The translations under genes and the position numbers were made by a program. A stretch of DNA of 64,000 nt from positions 248,001-312,000 of the forward strand of contig OX424556.1 of NCBI GenBank assembly GCA_949152475.1, read 5' to 3'. Within the stretch, counting starts at the first letter, position 1; every line of letters begins with the position of its first letter. Below, piece after piece: positions 30,101-36,301 of this stretch. Under the pieces are notes generated by a model that made no database searches, had not been told where the DNA came from, and worked only from the letters and a program-made list of their open reading frames with translations. This DNA comes from Terebella lapidaria. Lineage: Eukaryota; Annelida; Polychaeta; Terebellida; Terebellidae.

Positions 30101-32141
30101 GCAAGCTATTGGTGGCATGTATAAGTTACAAGGAAGCTATTGGTGGCATGTATAAGTTACAAGCAAGCTATTGGTTGCATGTATAAGTTACATGCAAGCT
30201 ATTGGTGGCATGTATAAGTTACAAGCAAGCTATTGGTGGCATGTACAAGCAAGCTATTGGTGGCATGTATAAGTTACAAGCAAGCTATTGGTGGCATGTA
30301 TAAGTTACAAGCAAGCTATTGGTGGCATGTATAAGTTACAAGCAAGCTTTTGGTGGCATGTATAAGTTACATGCAAGCTATTGGTGGCATGTATAAGTTA
30401 CAAGCAAGCTATTGGTGGCATGTATAAGTTACAAGAAAGCTATTGGTGGCATGTATAAGTTACAAACAAGACTATTGGTGGCATGTATAAGTTACAAGCA
30501 AGCTATTGGTGGCATGTATAAGTTACAAGCAAGCTATTGGTGGCATGTATAAGTTACAAGAAAGCTATTGGTGGCATGTATAAGTTACAAGCAAGCTATT
30601 GGTGGCATGTATAAGTTACATGCAAGCTTTTGGTGGCATGTATAAGTTACAAGCAAGCTATTGGTGGCATGTATAAGTTACAAGCAAGCTATTGGTGGCA
30701 TGTATAAGTTACATGCAAGCTTTTGGTGGCATGTATAAGTTACAAGCAAGCTTTTGGTGGCATGTATAAGTTACAAGCAAGCTATTGGTGGCATGTACAA
30801 GTTACAAGCAAGCTATTGGTGGCATGTATATGTTACAAGCAAGCTTTTGGTGGCATGTATAAGTTACATGCAAGCTTTTGGTGGCATGTATAAGTTACAA
30901 GCAAGTTATTGGTGGCATGTATAAGTTACAAGCAAGCTATTGGTGGCATGTATAAGTTACAAGCAAGCTTTTGGTGGCATGTATAAGTTACAAGCAAGCT
31001 TTTGGTGGCATGTATAAGTTACAAGCAAGCTTTTGGTGGCATGTATAAGTTACAAGCAAGCTATTGGTGGCATGTATAAGTTACAAGCAAGCTTTTGGTG
31101 GCATGTATAAGCTACAAGCAAGCTATTGGTGGCATGTATAAGTTACAAGCAAGCTTTTGGTGGCATGTATAAGTTACAAGCAAAGCTATTGGTGGCATGT
31201 ATAAGTTACAAGCAAGCTATTGGTGGCATGTATAAGTTACATGCAAGCTATTGGTGGCATGTATAAGTTACAAGCAAGCTATTGGTGGCATGTATAAGTT
31301 ACAAGCAAGCTATTGGTGGCATGTATAAGTTACATGCAAGCTATTGGTTGCATGTATAAGTTACAAGCAATCTTTTGGTGGCATGTATAAGTTACAAGCA
31401 AGCTTTTGGTGGCATGTATAAGTTACAAGCAAGCTATTGGTGGCATGTATAACTGTTATAACTCACTTGAGTTTTCTATCTGCAACAGTTTTTCGAATCT
31501 GTGCCTCTTTTCGAAGCTCGAGTGCTGTAGTCTGTGCTTTCCGTAGTTCAGCCTGAAACCACAAAACAGGTGATGCTGAGCATTGATGCAGATAGAGTGA
31601 ACATATCAATTATCACATGCATGTGAACGTACCAAATGTTACATGCAAATGAACATACCCTGTTGTCCTTTGTTGTTCCTGCCTTCGCTTCTAGAGCCCT
31701 TCGAACACAACAGATTTATACCGGTCAGTAAGCATTACAATTGCCAATGTTTGAGGAGATATGTTTTGGGCAGTAAAGTTGGTGTAGAGTGTTCAGCAAG
31801 GCACTTACCTTGCTTTACTCTCAGCTTCTCGCGCTTTGTTGTCAGCTAAATCAAGAAATGGCCCAACATTAACAGGCAGCAGTTTTGATAGTCTTGCATT
31901 ACCAACAGGGCACATCTAGTGTGTGTACTTACCAACTTTAGCTTCTTCCTTGGCTTTCATGGCTTCCATCTCACATCGGTTCTTGAAACGCACTGACGAG
32001 TATTTGTAGGAGCGTGGCTTGAACAGACAGTTGGCGAGTCGCTTGGTGCGAACTTTCTTGCCCTGGATGTAGATGCGCATTCGTGGATCCACATACAGGA
32101 TGGAGGCATACGCACGAAACGACTTGCGTTCTGGCATCAGC
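22..32141 (-). CDS. MORC2: MORC2-like gene, 15 internal exons (partial)
   Basis: Fifteen minus-strand exons join in one frame and read as the middle of a MORC2 family protein. In order they give the S5/transducer strand ([19 protein letters not shown]), coiled coil 1 rich in K/R/E, the second transducer block ([66 protein letters not shown]), a four-cysteine CW finger, coiled coil 2, then an acidic and basic linker. I know the family order from vertebrate MORC2, a nuclear GHKL ATPase that compacts chromatin and works with HUSH in transposon silencing. The GHKL ATPase exons are not found between 32142 and 64000, and the chromo-like domain and coiled coil 3 lie past position 1. Exon phases agree at all 14 internal junctions. 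Introns are large because of element insertions: over 31.8 kb upstream, then 4.5, 8.8 and 13.5 kb. MORC2 fits better than other MORC paralogues because of the inserted coiled coil 1. Confidence 0.93.
153..1050. repeat. 43-bp minisatellite, about 21 copies
   Basis: Tandem units contain ACTTGGTCACCAAGGTCCGT and AAGTCTACCACATGACCTCA. The copies are very similar, so the array is young. It fills the intron between exons 1067-1204 and 22-106 and begins about 15 bp past the 5' splice site of exon 1067-1204. Confidence 0.97.
1067..1204 (-). CDS. MORC2: MORC2 exon: acidic linker
   Basis: This 138-nt, phase 0-0 exon encodes [18 protein letters not shown], then [20 protein letters not shown] and TPSRHRQ. 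The acceptor is TTATCAAG and the donor GTCTGT. A Ser/Asp/Glu-rich linker at this position is typical of MORC2 before the chromo-like domain. Confidence 0.85.
1205..1366 (-). other. Predicted GC-AG intron, 162 nt
   Basis: Read on the minus strand this intron starts AAG then GCAAGT and ends TTATCAAG. The extended AG before GC and AAGT after it is the strong donor context typical of GC-AG introns. Phase 0 at both ends supports it. Confidence 0.7.
1367..1492 (-). CDS. MORC2: MORC2 exon: acidic patch and basic cluster
   Basis: This 126-nt exon encodes [18 protein letters not shown], then [18 protein letters not shown]. The EPPKKRV cluster resembles a nuclear localisation signal. The acceptor is CATTGCAG. 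The only donor giving the right phase and a reasonable intron is AAG followed by GCAAGT, a GC donor. Reading on to a GTATGA donor at 1237 would leave an intron of only 33 nt. Confidence 0.78.
1608..2076. repeat. 37-bp minisatellite, about 12 copies
   Basis: Units contain GCTAAACTCTACCTTGTCCA followed by GACAACAGACACCTG(A/G). The array lies inside the intron between exons 2226-2321 and 1367-1492. Units vary slightly, for example ACACATGG in place of ACACCTGA. Confidence 0.96.
2226..2321 (-). CDS. MORC2: MORC2 exon: charged helix
   Basis: This 96-nt, phase 0-0 exon encodes [18 protein letters not shown] and a run of E/K/R ending RDREVK, predicted to be helical or coiled coil. The acceptor is TTCGGCAG and the donor GTCAGC. 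It is separated from the previous exon by 13.5 kb of elements. Confidence 0.85.
2499..4038 (+). mobile_element. Helitron-like element A1, copy 1
   Basis: It starts TTAGCCCAAAGGCTAA, a hairpin, then carries the key TAGGTTACCGGAC. Inside are two tandem 454-bp units beginning near ATGGCTGTTTTGACC, then a GGAC microsatellite. It ends with a hairpin of arms TAGGTTATCGGACC and GGTCCGGTAACCTA, loop AAA, and the tip CTAA. There is no protein gene; short open frames recur in every copy only because the DNA is repeated. Confidence 0.85.
3941..3986 (+). repeat. GGAC microsatellite before an A 3' end
   Basis: About eleven GGAC repeats lie just upstream of the hairpin. The same feature, at different lengths, precedes the ends at 5030, 14740, 34720, 36245, 41750, 41860 and 60950. 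B elements have GCGGAC repeats at the equivalent place. Confidence 0.95.
4042..5067 (+). mobile_element. Helitron-like element A1, copy 2 (one unit)
   Basis: It lies head-to-tail with copy 1, separated by AAA. It has one internal 454-bp unit instead of two and the same ends. The pair sits precisely between GGAAAAA and CTAGAGCAAGG of B1; B3 has those two sequences joined at 42985-43000. Confidence 0.85.
6027..8744 (+). mobile_element. Helitron-like element C, copy 1 (contains an A2 insertion)
   Basis: It begins CTAGACGTCAAGGCCTAAAG with the key GGAGGCATTT, then about 142-bp units containing CGACTCGGCAAAAAAATT and CTCTACGACGCACCGTTTCC. At 6779 an A2 element interrupts it. Only the last bases of the 3' end (CCGAAATGCCTTAA) remain at 8731-8744. 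B1 resumes exactly afterwards. Confidence 0.7.
6779..8730 (+). mobile_element. A2 element, 5' end and 134-bp array, 3' end lost
   Basis: It starts TTAGCCCAATGGGCTAG with key AGGTTACCGGAG. About 14 tandem 134-bp units follow, each with TGACCTTGA, AGGTCAAAGGTCA and TCAAGGTCA and the phrase CATTTCCTATATGTTCACAA. It is cut off against the 3' tip of the surrounding C element, so a deletion removed both 3' parts. Confidence 0.8.
8877..10353 (+). mobile_element. Helitron-like element B2, complete, 1477 bp
   Basis: The 5' end is CTAGACGCTTCCGGTCGCCT with key GTGTATCCCCC. The 3' end has GC-rich GCGGAC repeats (10258-10300) and a hairpin at 10323-10352 with tip ACAA. It sits in B1 between GACTTAA and CTAGCAAAAA, which are contiguous elsewhere in B repeats, so the insertion is exact with no duplication. 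Confidence 0.85.
11307..13259 (+). mobile_element. A2 element with diverged 134-bp array
   Basis: It starts TTAGCCCAAGGGCTAAGAAA and contains about 13 units, more diverged from each other than in other arrays. It ends in the A2 3' section (CCCATTTGGGCTGAGTTTGG, GAGGAGTGTTATGCATCAAT), where an A1 copy has inserted. Confidence 0.8.
11904..11969 (+). other. Short E-like end pair, about 66 bp
   Basis: It reads TAGGCCCAAGGGACCTGTAG then CTTACTGG and runs straight into a decayed 3'-type hairpin (GGTGATCGGACC and GGTCTGGTAACTT). A second copy is at 16586-16652. It looks like an element reduced to its two ends, or an older end inside A2. Confidence 0.5.
13260..14794 (+). mobile_element. Helitron-like element A1, copy 3
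   Basis: Complete, with two 453-bp units, a GGAC microsatellite at about 14700-14740 and the usual 3' hairpin and CTAA tip. It is very similar to the copies at 2499, 34775 and 37857. Confidence 0.85.
14798..15588 (+). mobile_element. A3-type element, shortened
   Basis: It starts TTAGCCCAAGGGCTAAGATA three bases after the previous element and shares the A 3' half (GGCATTTTTGTGCAAA) and the hairpin end with loop ATA. The internal array is reduced. Confidence 0.75.
15589..15732 (+). repeat. Two extra A-type 3' ends in series
   Basis: After the true 3' end at 15588, two further segments of about 70 bp repeat only the tail: AATGTGGACGGACGACG, then the hairpin and CTAA, ending at 15662 and 15732. 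Neither has a 5' end of its own. Confidence 0.85.
15778..15816 (-). CDS. MORC2: MORC2 39-nt exon: coiled coil 2
   Basis: It encodes [13 protein letters not shown], equivalent to IRQQQEKLEALQ of vertebrate MORC2. It is phase 0 at both ends, with acceptor TTAACAG and donor GTATTT. An A-family element tail ends about 45 bp beyond the donor. Confidence 0.9.
15905..15998 (-). CDS. MORC2: MORC2 exon: last CW cysteine and coiled coil 2
   Basis: It begins [18 protein letters not shown], whose Cys is the fourth CW ligand, and continues into the charged helix [12 protein letters not shown]. The acceptor is TATTCTAG and the donor GTGAGT. Confidence 0.93.
16035..16215 (+). repeat. Decayed C-family relic in a host intron
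   Basis: The stretch GATGAGTCTCATGGATACTC, AGCAAAAA, then TGCAAAGTATCACAGCAATT and TTTTCAAGTTATTGTCCAGA matches the 3' region of C elements (6540-6715 and 54835-55015) with many differences. This is an old copy, showing that C was active long before the recent copies. Confidence 0.65.
16383..16488 (-). CDS. MORC2: MORC2 exon: CW zinc finger core
   Basis: It encodes [16 protein letters not shown], then [17 protein letters not shown]. This gives the second and third Cys ligands and the CW tryptophans (KWR and DDW). The acceptor is CTTTTCAG and the donor GTGTGT. CW domains in other MORC proteins can read histone H3 K4 methylation; in vertebrate MORC2 that binding is reported lost. I cannot judge binding from sequence alone. 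Confidence 0.96.
16586..17842 (+). mobile_element. A2/E-type element, interrupted before its tail
   Basis: It opens TAGGCCCAAGGGACATGTAG with key TAGCTTACCGGC, then about six 134-bp units. The A-type 3' section follows, as far as CTTCAAAGATAAAA, where another A2 element starts. The host tail probably resumes at 20367. Confidence 0.7.
17843..20366 (+). mobile_element. A2 element carrying a captured protein-like segment, copy 1
   Basis: It starts TTAGCCCAAGGGCTAAGAAA, has 134-bp units on both sides of a foreign segment (18138-18655), and ends with the A hairpin at 20366. Nearly identical over its whole length to 39288-41808. A few single-base and short indel differences are visible. Confidence 0.85.
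18138..18655 (+). pseudogene. Captured protein-coding-like segment (copy 1)
   Basis: This segment is unlike the 134-bp units around it. Its plus frame reads [20 protein letters not shown], then [20 protein letters not shown] and [20 protein letters not shown], with coding-like composition. The first 150 bp or so recurs at 18508-18655, each time after AAATGTAAGTATCAATC, which holds a GTAAGT. It interrupts a 134-bp unit between GCTGTAAA and GATAATAAGCGA. I do not recognise the protein. It may be a host exon picked up by the element, with no sign that it is expressed. Confidence 0.55.
20530..21335 (+). mobile_element. A2 element, 5' part
   Basis: It starts TTAGCCCAATGGGCTAGAAA directly after AAAGATAAAA of an older A copy, contains about five 134-bp units and is interrupted at 21336 by another copy of its own family. 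Confidence 0.8.
21336..25034 (+). mobile_element. A2 element with an F element inside
   Basis: Same start as the copy at 20530 and about nine units up to 22500, then the A2 3' section. Element F interrupts it at 22692-24886. The tail resumes at 24887 with AAATACCTCC, a GACGAC repeat and a hairpin ending at 25034. A further truncated tail runs to 25116. Confidence 0.8.
22692..24886 (+). mobile_element. Helitron-like element F, 2.2 kb, complete ends
   Basis: It starts CTAACAAGGGCCACTGGCCT, a hairpin, then the key AAAGGAAGAGC. It ends with a hairpin of arms AGGAAGAGC and GCTCTTCCT, loop CCT, at 24864-24884 and tip CTAA. The interior has B-like units (22800-22930, 23350-23500) and about 1.3 kb of unrecognised sequence. 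Uninterrupted A copies read CAAAAAACTAAAAAATACCT at the insertion point (for example near 37552), confirming both boundaries. Confidence 0.8.
25283..25386 (-). CDS. MORC2: MORC2 exon: lead-in to CW finger
   Basis: It encodes [18 protein letters not shown] and [16 protein letters not shown]. The terminal Cys is the first zinc ligand of the CW domain. The acceptor is CTGACAG and the donor GTAAGG. Confidence 0.95.
25515..25539 (-). CDS. MORC2: MORC2 25-nt micro-exon
   Basis: It encodes only AQQGVTKFW across its two borders, matching IAQRGIIKFW of vertebrate MORC2. The acceptor is TTTTGTAG and the donor GTGAGT. Both neighbouring exons need exactly these phases, which confirms it despite its size. 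Confidence 0.9.
25705..26552. repeat. 32-bp minisatellite copying an exon end and its splice donor
   Basis: About 26 tandem units of TCCAGTACATGTTTACCTAT plus GGATACATCCCT. On the gene's strand each unit reads TGGA..GGATATATCCATAG then GTAAAC, the same bases as the 3' end and donor of exon 26527-26672. Because 32 is not a multiple of three, three units make a 96-bp frame, which gives long but meaningless open frames on the plus strand. Confidence 0.95.
26527..26672 (-). CDS. MORC2: MORC2 exon: [18 protein letters not shown] block
   Basis: This 146-nt exon encodes [18 protein letters not shown] and [18 protein letters not shown], ending QYWKDISI. It is one of the most conserved MORC2 stretches. 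The acceptor is TCTGTAG. The donor is ATAG followed by GTAAAC at 26521-26526. The last 13 or so exon bases plus the donor are repeated about 26 times in the adjoining minisatellite. Confidence 0.95.
26781..26921 (-). CDS. MORC2: MORC2 exon: second transducer segment
   Basis: This 141-nt exon encodes [18 protein letters not shown] followed by [18 protein letters not shown] and PQADGGV. It is nearly colinear with the vertebrate block [20 protein letters not shown] and [17 protein letters not shown]. The donor is GTAAGT and the acceptor TTCAAG. Confidence 0.95.
26953..28301. repeat. 31-bp minisatellite, left block (about 43 copies)
   Basis: Units contain AAGTTACAAGCAAGCTATTG and GTGGCATGTAT, with minor variants (AGCTTTTGG, ACATGCAAGC) and a shorter form lacking TAAGTTA. 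The block is continuous with 29285-31452 apart from one transposon insertion. Confidence 0.98.
28302..29284. mobile_element. 983-bp TIR element inserted in the 31-bp array
   Basis: The ends are inverted repeats of about 32 bp starting CCGTATTCGCGCGCATACAG. The flanks are TA on the left and AA on the right of an otherwise continuous minisatellite, fitting a TA target duplication with one later change. Motifs of the form CGCACATGTGCG recur near both ends, as transposase sites often do. I see no transposase reading frame, so it is a non-autonomous (MITE-like) copy, possibly Tc1/mariner-related. It is younger than the array it splits. Confidence 0.85.
28543..28570. other. Perfect 28-bp palindrome
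   Basis: The half-site TTACTGTGTACAGC is followed directly by its exact reverse complement, with no loop. It lies inside the TIR element at 28302-29284. Confidence 0.95.
29285..31452. repeat. 31-bp minisatellite, right block (about 70 copies)
   Basis: Same unit as 26953-28301. It ends only about 15 bp from the GTGAGT donor of exon 31467-31552. Together the two blocks make up nearly all of the 4.5-kb intron. Confidence 0.98.
31467..31552 (-). CDS. MORC2: MORC2 exon: coiled coil 1 returning helix
   Basis: It encodes [18 protein letters not shown] and [10 protein letters not shown], a basic/acidic heptad-like helix that returns toward the globular domain. The donor GTGAGT lies only about 15 bp from the start of the 31-bp minisatellite that fills the next intron. 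Confidence 0.9.
31659..31698 (-). CDS. MORC2: MORC2 exon: coiled coil 1, 40 nt
   Basis: It encodes [14 protein letters not shown] in frame with both neighbours. The donor is GTATGT. The acceptor (TTCGAAG) has a weak pyrimidine tract, so the exact start is less sure than for other exons. In vertebrate MORC2 this is the tip of the coiled coil 1 hairpin. Confidence 0.75.
31809..31845 (-). CDS. MORC2: MORC2 exon: coiled coil 1, 37 nt
   Basis: It encodes [12 protein letters not shown], closely matching the vertebrate MORC2 coiled coil 1 segment [12 protein letters not shown]. The acceptor is ATTTAG and the donor GTAAGT, and the phases fit both neighbours. Confidence 0.9.
31933..32141 (-). CDS. 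MORC2: MORC2 exon: transducer strand and start of coiled coil 1
   Basis: This 209-nt exon encodes [19 protein letters not shown], then [19 protein letters not shown], ending in a charged helix ([12 protein letters not shown]). The acceptor is CTGCAG at 32142-32147 and the donor is GTAAGT below 31933. The segment matches the end of the MORC2 ATPase/S5 module and the first helix of coiled coil 1. It is the most upstream exon that I can find. Confidence 0.94.
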
Positions 32142-32935
32142 CTGCAGATGAGACGAGATGAGAAGGGTGTACAGCAGAAAGACATATGATCGGCTTATGA
32201 GAATCCGGGAAGTTAAGGAATGTCTGTTGAATAATAAACTAGATACGACAGTCATGCGTGTGTTTTTTGTCCAATCATTATCCGCACACTTGAAACAATA
32301 CTTTTGTGACAGAAATTTTGAAAAGCACAACAGAGAAAGTTTGAAAACGAATGCTTAACGAGTGCATGTTTTGTGCAATCGTCAATGTATAAGAGCAAGC
32401 AGTTTCCGGGAACCGGCCACGAAGCTACGAAACGAATACCCAGACTTCTAATCCGTTGGGTGCGATAATTTTTTTCCCCCTTTTTATTACAAATATAAAG
32501 GCATGTATAAATACATGCAATATAAAGGATGTATCAGGTATTGTAATGCATAAAAACATGAATACAAACTCGAAACGAACACAATACCTGGATATGATTA
32601 ATAAAATTGACACAAAAATGTGATTTCAAGTCATGTTCGAGTAATTATCACAAAGGCACCCAAAAATCAATTTCAGTTCTGCCTTTATTTAGTTCTTCAT
32701 TGTAGGAAGCTCTGTATGTCCTTTTTAATTAGGAAAAATGTTTTTCTGATGCCTCTGGTAGTGGAAAATAAACATGAAAGGGATAATCATTGTGAAACAC
32801 TGTTGCTATCTAGTAACGACATAAACTATAGATGAAGTTTCAGCAACTAACATACTTTTATTACACAGGCTACAGAGGGCTTTCTGACTTTAACGCATTT
32901 GACAAACAAAATGTCTAAGGACATATTGTTATTCT
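32142..32935. other. Intron stretch without recognised features
   Basis: About 790 bp of AT-rich, apparently single-copy intron upstream of the first visible MORC2 exon. I find no further ATPase exon here and no repeat end. Confidence 0.6.
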
Positions 32936-33691
32936 GCAAATTAGAGCATTTTTCGACCCAAAAATGGCTGTTTTAACCTTTCAAGGTCATCCAAGGTCAA
33001 ATTCAAGGTCACCACACAAGTCACCATATATGACTTCCCATTTGAAAGTGCCAATTTCTAAGCTCTATCTTCAAGCGTTCTATGAGTACAGTCCTGACAG
33101 CTCCCATATGAAGGAAAAAAGTGCTGAAAATTTTCTAAGTCCAAAATTTTTTTCAAAGGGTGAAATTTTTTTTTTGCCTAGAAATGGCCCAAAATGGATA
33201 GTAATGTTATTTGGGGCGAAAAAAAATTTTTTCGCCGACTCGTCAAAAATTCAAAATGGCCGCCAAAATGGATAGTAATGCGATTTTGGGCGAAAAATTT
33301 GTTTTCTCGCCGACTTGTCAAAAATTCAAAATGGCCGCCACACGGAGACCGGCGATTCAAGCGCAACCAAACTTATACATATCACAGAGATATAGGGGAA
33401 TCTTTTGAAACCAAAAACTCAAAACTGATCAGACAGTTTTTGAGAAAATGGCCGTCAAAGTTCAAAATTGACCGTTTTTCGACGAAAACGGCAGCCATGT
33501 TGAAAGAAATTAAAAAATAAAAAAAATAAAAAATACCCCCTTCTCAAATTATTTTAAGGTATCTTTTCCCAAATTTTCAGAAAGATTGGACCGTAAACTT
33601 TAAAGATAAAAATGCGGACGGACGCCGACGGACGGACGACGGACGCAACGCCACGGCAATATGTTATCGGACCATAGGTCCGGTAACCTAA
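32936..33691 (+). mobile_element. A1 fragment, 5' truncated
   Basis: It starts inside the 454-bp unit (GCATTTTTCGACCCAAAAAT) and has a short internal duplication near 33260-33340 (two AAAATTCAAAATGGCCGCCA segments). It ends with the normal A hairpin at 33691, the first of four consecutive A-type 3' ends. Confidence 0.8.
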
Positions 33692-33694
33692 AAA

Positions 33695-34771
33695 TTAGCC
33701 CAAAGGCTAAGATAGGTTACCGGACAATTTTGGTTTGGCCATGGCAGCATTGGCAGGTAACAGACCTTGAGATTTACCAATCAAGGTTCGCAGTGTAAAC
33801 ATATGACCTTGGGATTTACCAATCAAGGTCATCCGTATGAACTTCGATGTAACCATTACATGTATGTGTGCGGCATTTGATATTCTATATGTTGGGTGGA
33901 ATCGTTTAGGCCGCTCAGGTCAATTTACACATTCCAAGTCAGACATTTGGCACTCAAGGTCATCTGACGTCAAGTTCAAGGTCATCATTAGTTGTGCCAT
34001 ATATGTCTTCCTATATGTTCATAATGCAAACATGAGCTCTATCTGCAAGCTTTTCATCTACAAAGGCAAATCTGGGCATTTTTTGACCCCAAAATGGCTG
34101 TTTTGACCTTTCAAGGTCATCGAAGGTCAAATTCAAGGTCACCACACAAGTCACCATATATGACTTCCCATTTGAAAGTGCCAATTTCTAAGCTCTATCT
34201 TCAAGCGTTCTATGAGTACAGTCCGGACAGCTCCCACTATGAAGGAAAAAAGTGCCGAAAATTTTCTAAGTCCAATTTTTTTTCAAAGGGTGAAAATTTT
34301 TTTTTGCCCTAGAAATAGCCCAAAATGGATAGTAATGCGATTTGGGGCGAAAAATTTTTTTTTCGCCGACCCGACAAAAATTCAAAATGGCCGCCACACG
34401 GAAACCGGCGAATTTAGGGCAACCAAACTTATACATATCACAGAGGTATATGAGGGGAATCTTTTGAAACCAAAAACTCAAAACTGATCAGACAGTTTTT
34501 GAGAAAATGGCCGTCAAAGTCCAAAATTGAGCGTTTTTCGACAAAAACGGCCGCCATTTTGAAAAAAATGCGAAAATCAAAAAACAAAAAAATACCTCCT
34601 TCTCAAAATATTTTTAGGCATTTTTGTGCAAAATTTCAGAAAGATTCGATCGTTAACTTTAAAGATAAAAATGTTAACGCCGGACGGACGGACGGACGGA
34701 CGGACGGACGGACGGACGACGGACGCAACGCCATGCCAATAGGTTATCGGACCAAAGGTCCGGTAACCTAA
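33695..34771 (+). mobile_element. A1 element, one unit, head-to-tail array
   Basis: Complete ends, one 454-bp unit and a GGAC microsatellite at 34681-34720. Three A residues separate it from the preceding and following copies. Confidence 0.87.
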
Positions 34772-34774
34772 AAA

Positions 34775-36299
34775 TTAGCCCAAAGGCTAAGATAGGTTAC
34801 CGGACAATTTTGGTTTGGCCATGGCAGCATTGGCAGGTAACAGACCTTGAGATTTACCAATCAAGGTTCGCAGTGTAAACATATGACCTTGGGATTTACC
34901 AATCAAGGTCATCCGTATGAACTTCGATGTAACCATTACATGTATGTGATTTTCTATATGTTGGGTGGAATCGTTTAGGCCGCTCAGGTCAATTTACACA
35001 TTCCAAGTCAGACATTTGGCACTCAAGGTCATCTGACGTCAAGTTCAAGGTCATCATTAGTTGTGCCATATATGTCTTCCTATATGTTCATAATGCAAAC
35101 ATGAGCTCTATCTGCAAGCATTTCATGTACAAAGGCAAATCTGGGCATTTTTTGACCCCAAAATGGCTGTTTTGACCTTTCAAGGTCATTCAAGGTCAAA
35201 TTCAAGGTCACCACACAAGTCGCCATATATGACTTTCCATTTGAAAGTGCCAATTTCTAAGCTCTATCTTCAAGCGTTCTATGAGTACAGTCCTGACAGC
35301 TCCCATTATGAAGGAAAAAAGTGCCGAAAATTTTCCGAGTCCAAAATTTTTTTCAAAGGGTGAAAATTTTTTTTTGCCTAGAAATGGCCCAAAATGGATA
35401 GTAATGTTATTTGGGGCGAAAAATTTTTTTTTCGCCGACTCGTCAAAAATTCAAAATGGCCGCCACACTGAGATCGGCGATTCAAGGGCAACAAAACTTA
35501 TACACGTCACAGAGGTATATAAGAGGAATCTTTTAAAGCAAAAATCTCAAAACTGATCAGAGAGTTTTTGAGAAAATACAGACCAGGTGCAAATTTGAGC
35601 GTTTTTCGACCCAAAAATGGCTGTTTTGACCTTTCAAGGTCATCGAAGGTCAAATTCAAGGTCACCACACAAGTCGCCATATATGACTTCCCATTTGAAA
35701 GTGCCAATTTCTAAGCTCTATCTTCAAGCGTTCTATGAGTACAGTCCGGACAGCTCCCATTATGAAGGGAAAAAGTGCCAAAAATTTTCTAAGTCCAAAA
35801 TTTTTTTCAAAGGGTGAAAATTTTTTTTTGCTCTAGAAATGGCCCAAAATGGATAGTAATGCGATCTGGGGCGAAAAAAATTTTTTTCGCCGACCCGCCA
35901 AAAATTCAAAATGGCCGCCATACGGAAACCGGCAGATTTAGGGCAACCAAACTTATACATATCACAGAGGTATATGAGGGGAATCTTTTGAAACCAAAAA
36001 CTCAAAACTGATCAGACAGTTTTTGAGAAAATGGCCGTCAAAGTCCAAAATTGAGCGTTTTTCGACAAAAACGGCCGCCATTTTGAAAAAAATGCAAAAA
36101 TCAAAAAACAAAAAAATACCTCCTTCTCAAAATATTTTTAGGCATTTTTGTGCAAAATTTCAGAAAGATTCGATCGTTAACTTTAAAGATAAAAATGTTA
36201 ACGCCGGACGGACGGACGGACGGACGGACGGACGGACGGACGGACGACGGACGCAACGCCATGCCAATAGGTTATCGGACCAAAGGTCCGGTAACCTAA
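34775..36299 (+). mobile_element. A1 element, two units, head-to-tail array
   Basis: Complete ends and two 454-bp units. Compared with the other copies it lacks a short stretch near 34948 (GTGTGCGGCATTT). Confidence 0.87.
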
Positions 36300-36301
36300 A
36301 A

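Noticed and set aside
26953-31452. 31-bp direct repeats resembling a CRISPR array
   Set aside because: The repeats abut with no variable spacers, there are no cas genes, and they lie in an intron of an animal gene. It is a minisatellite.
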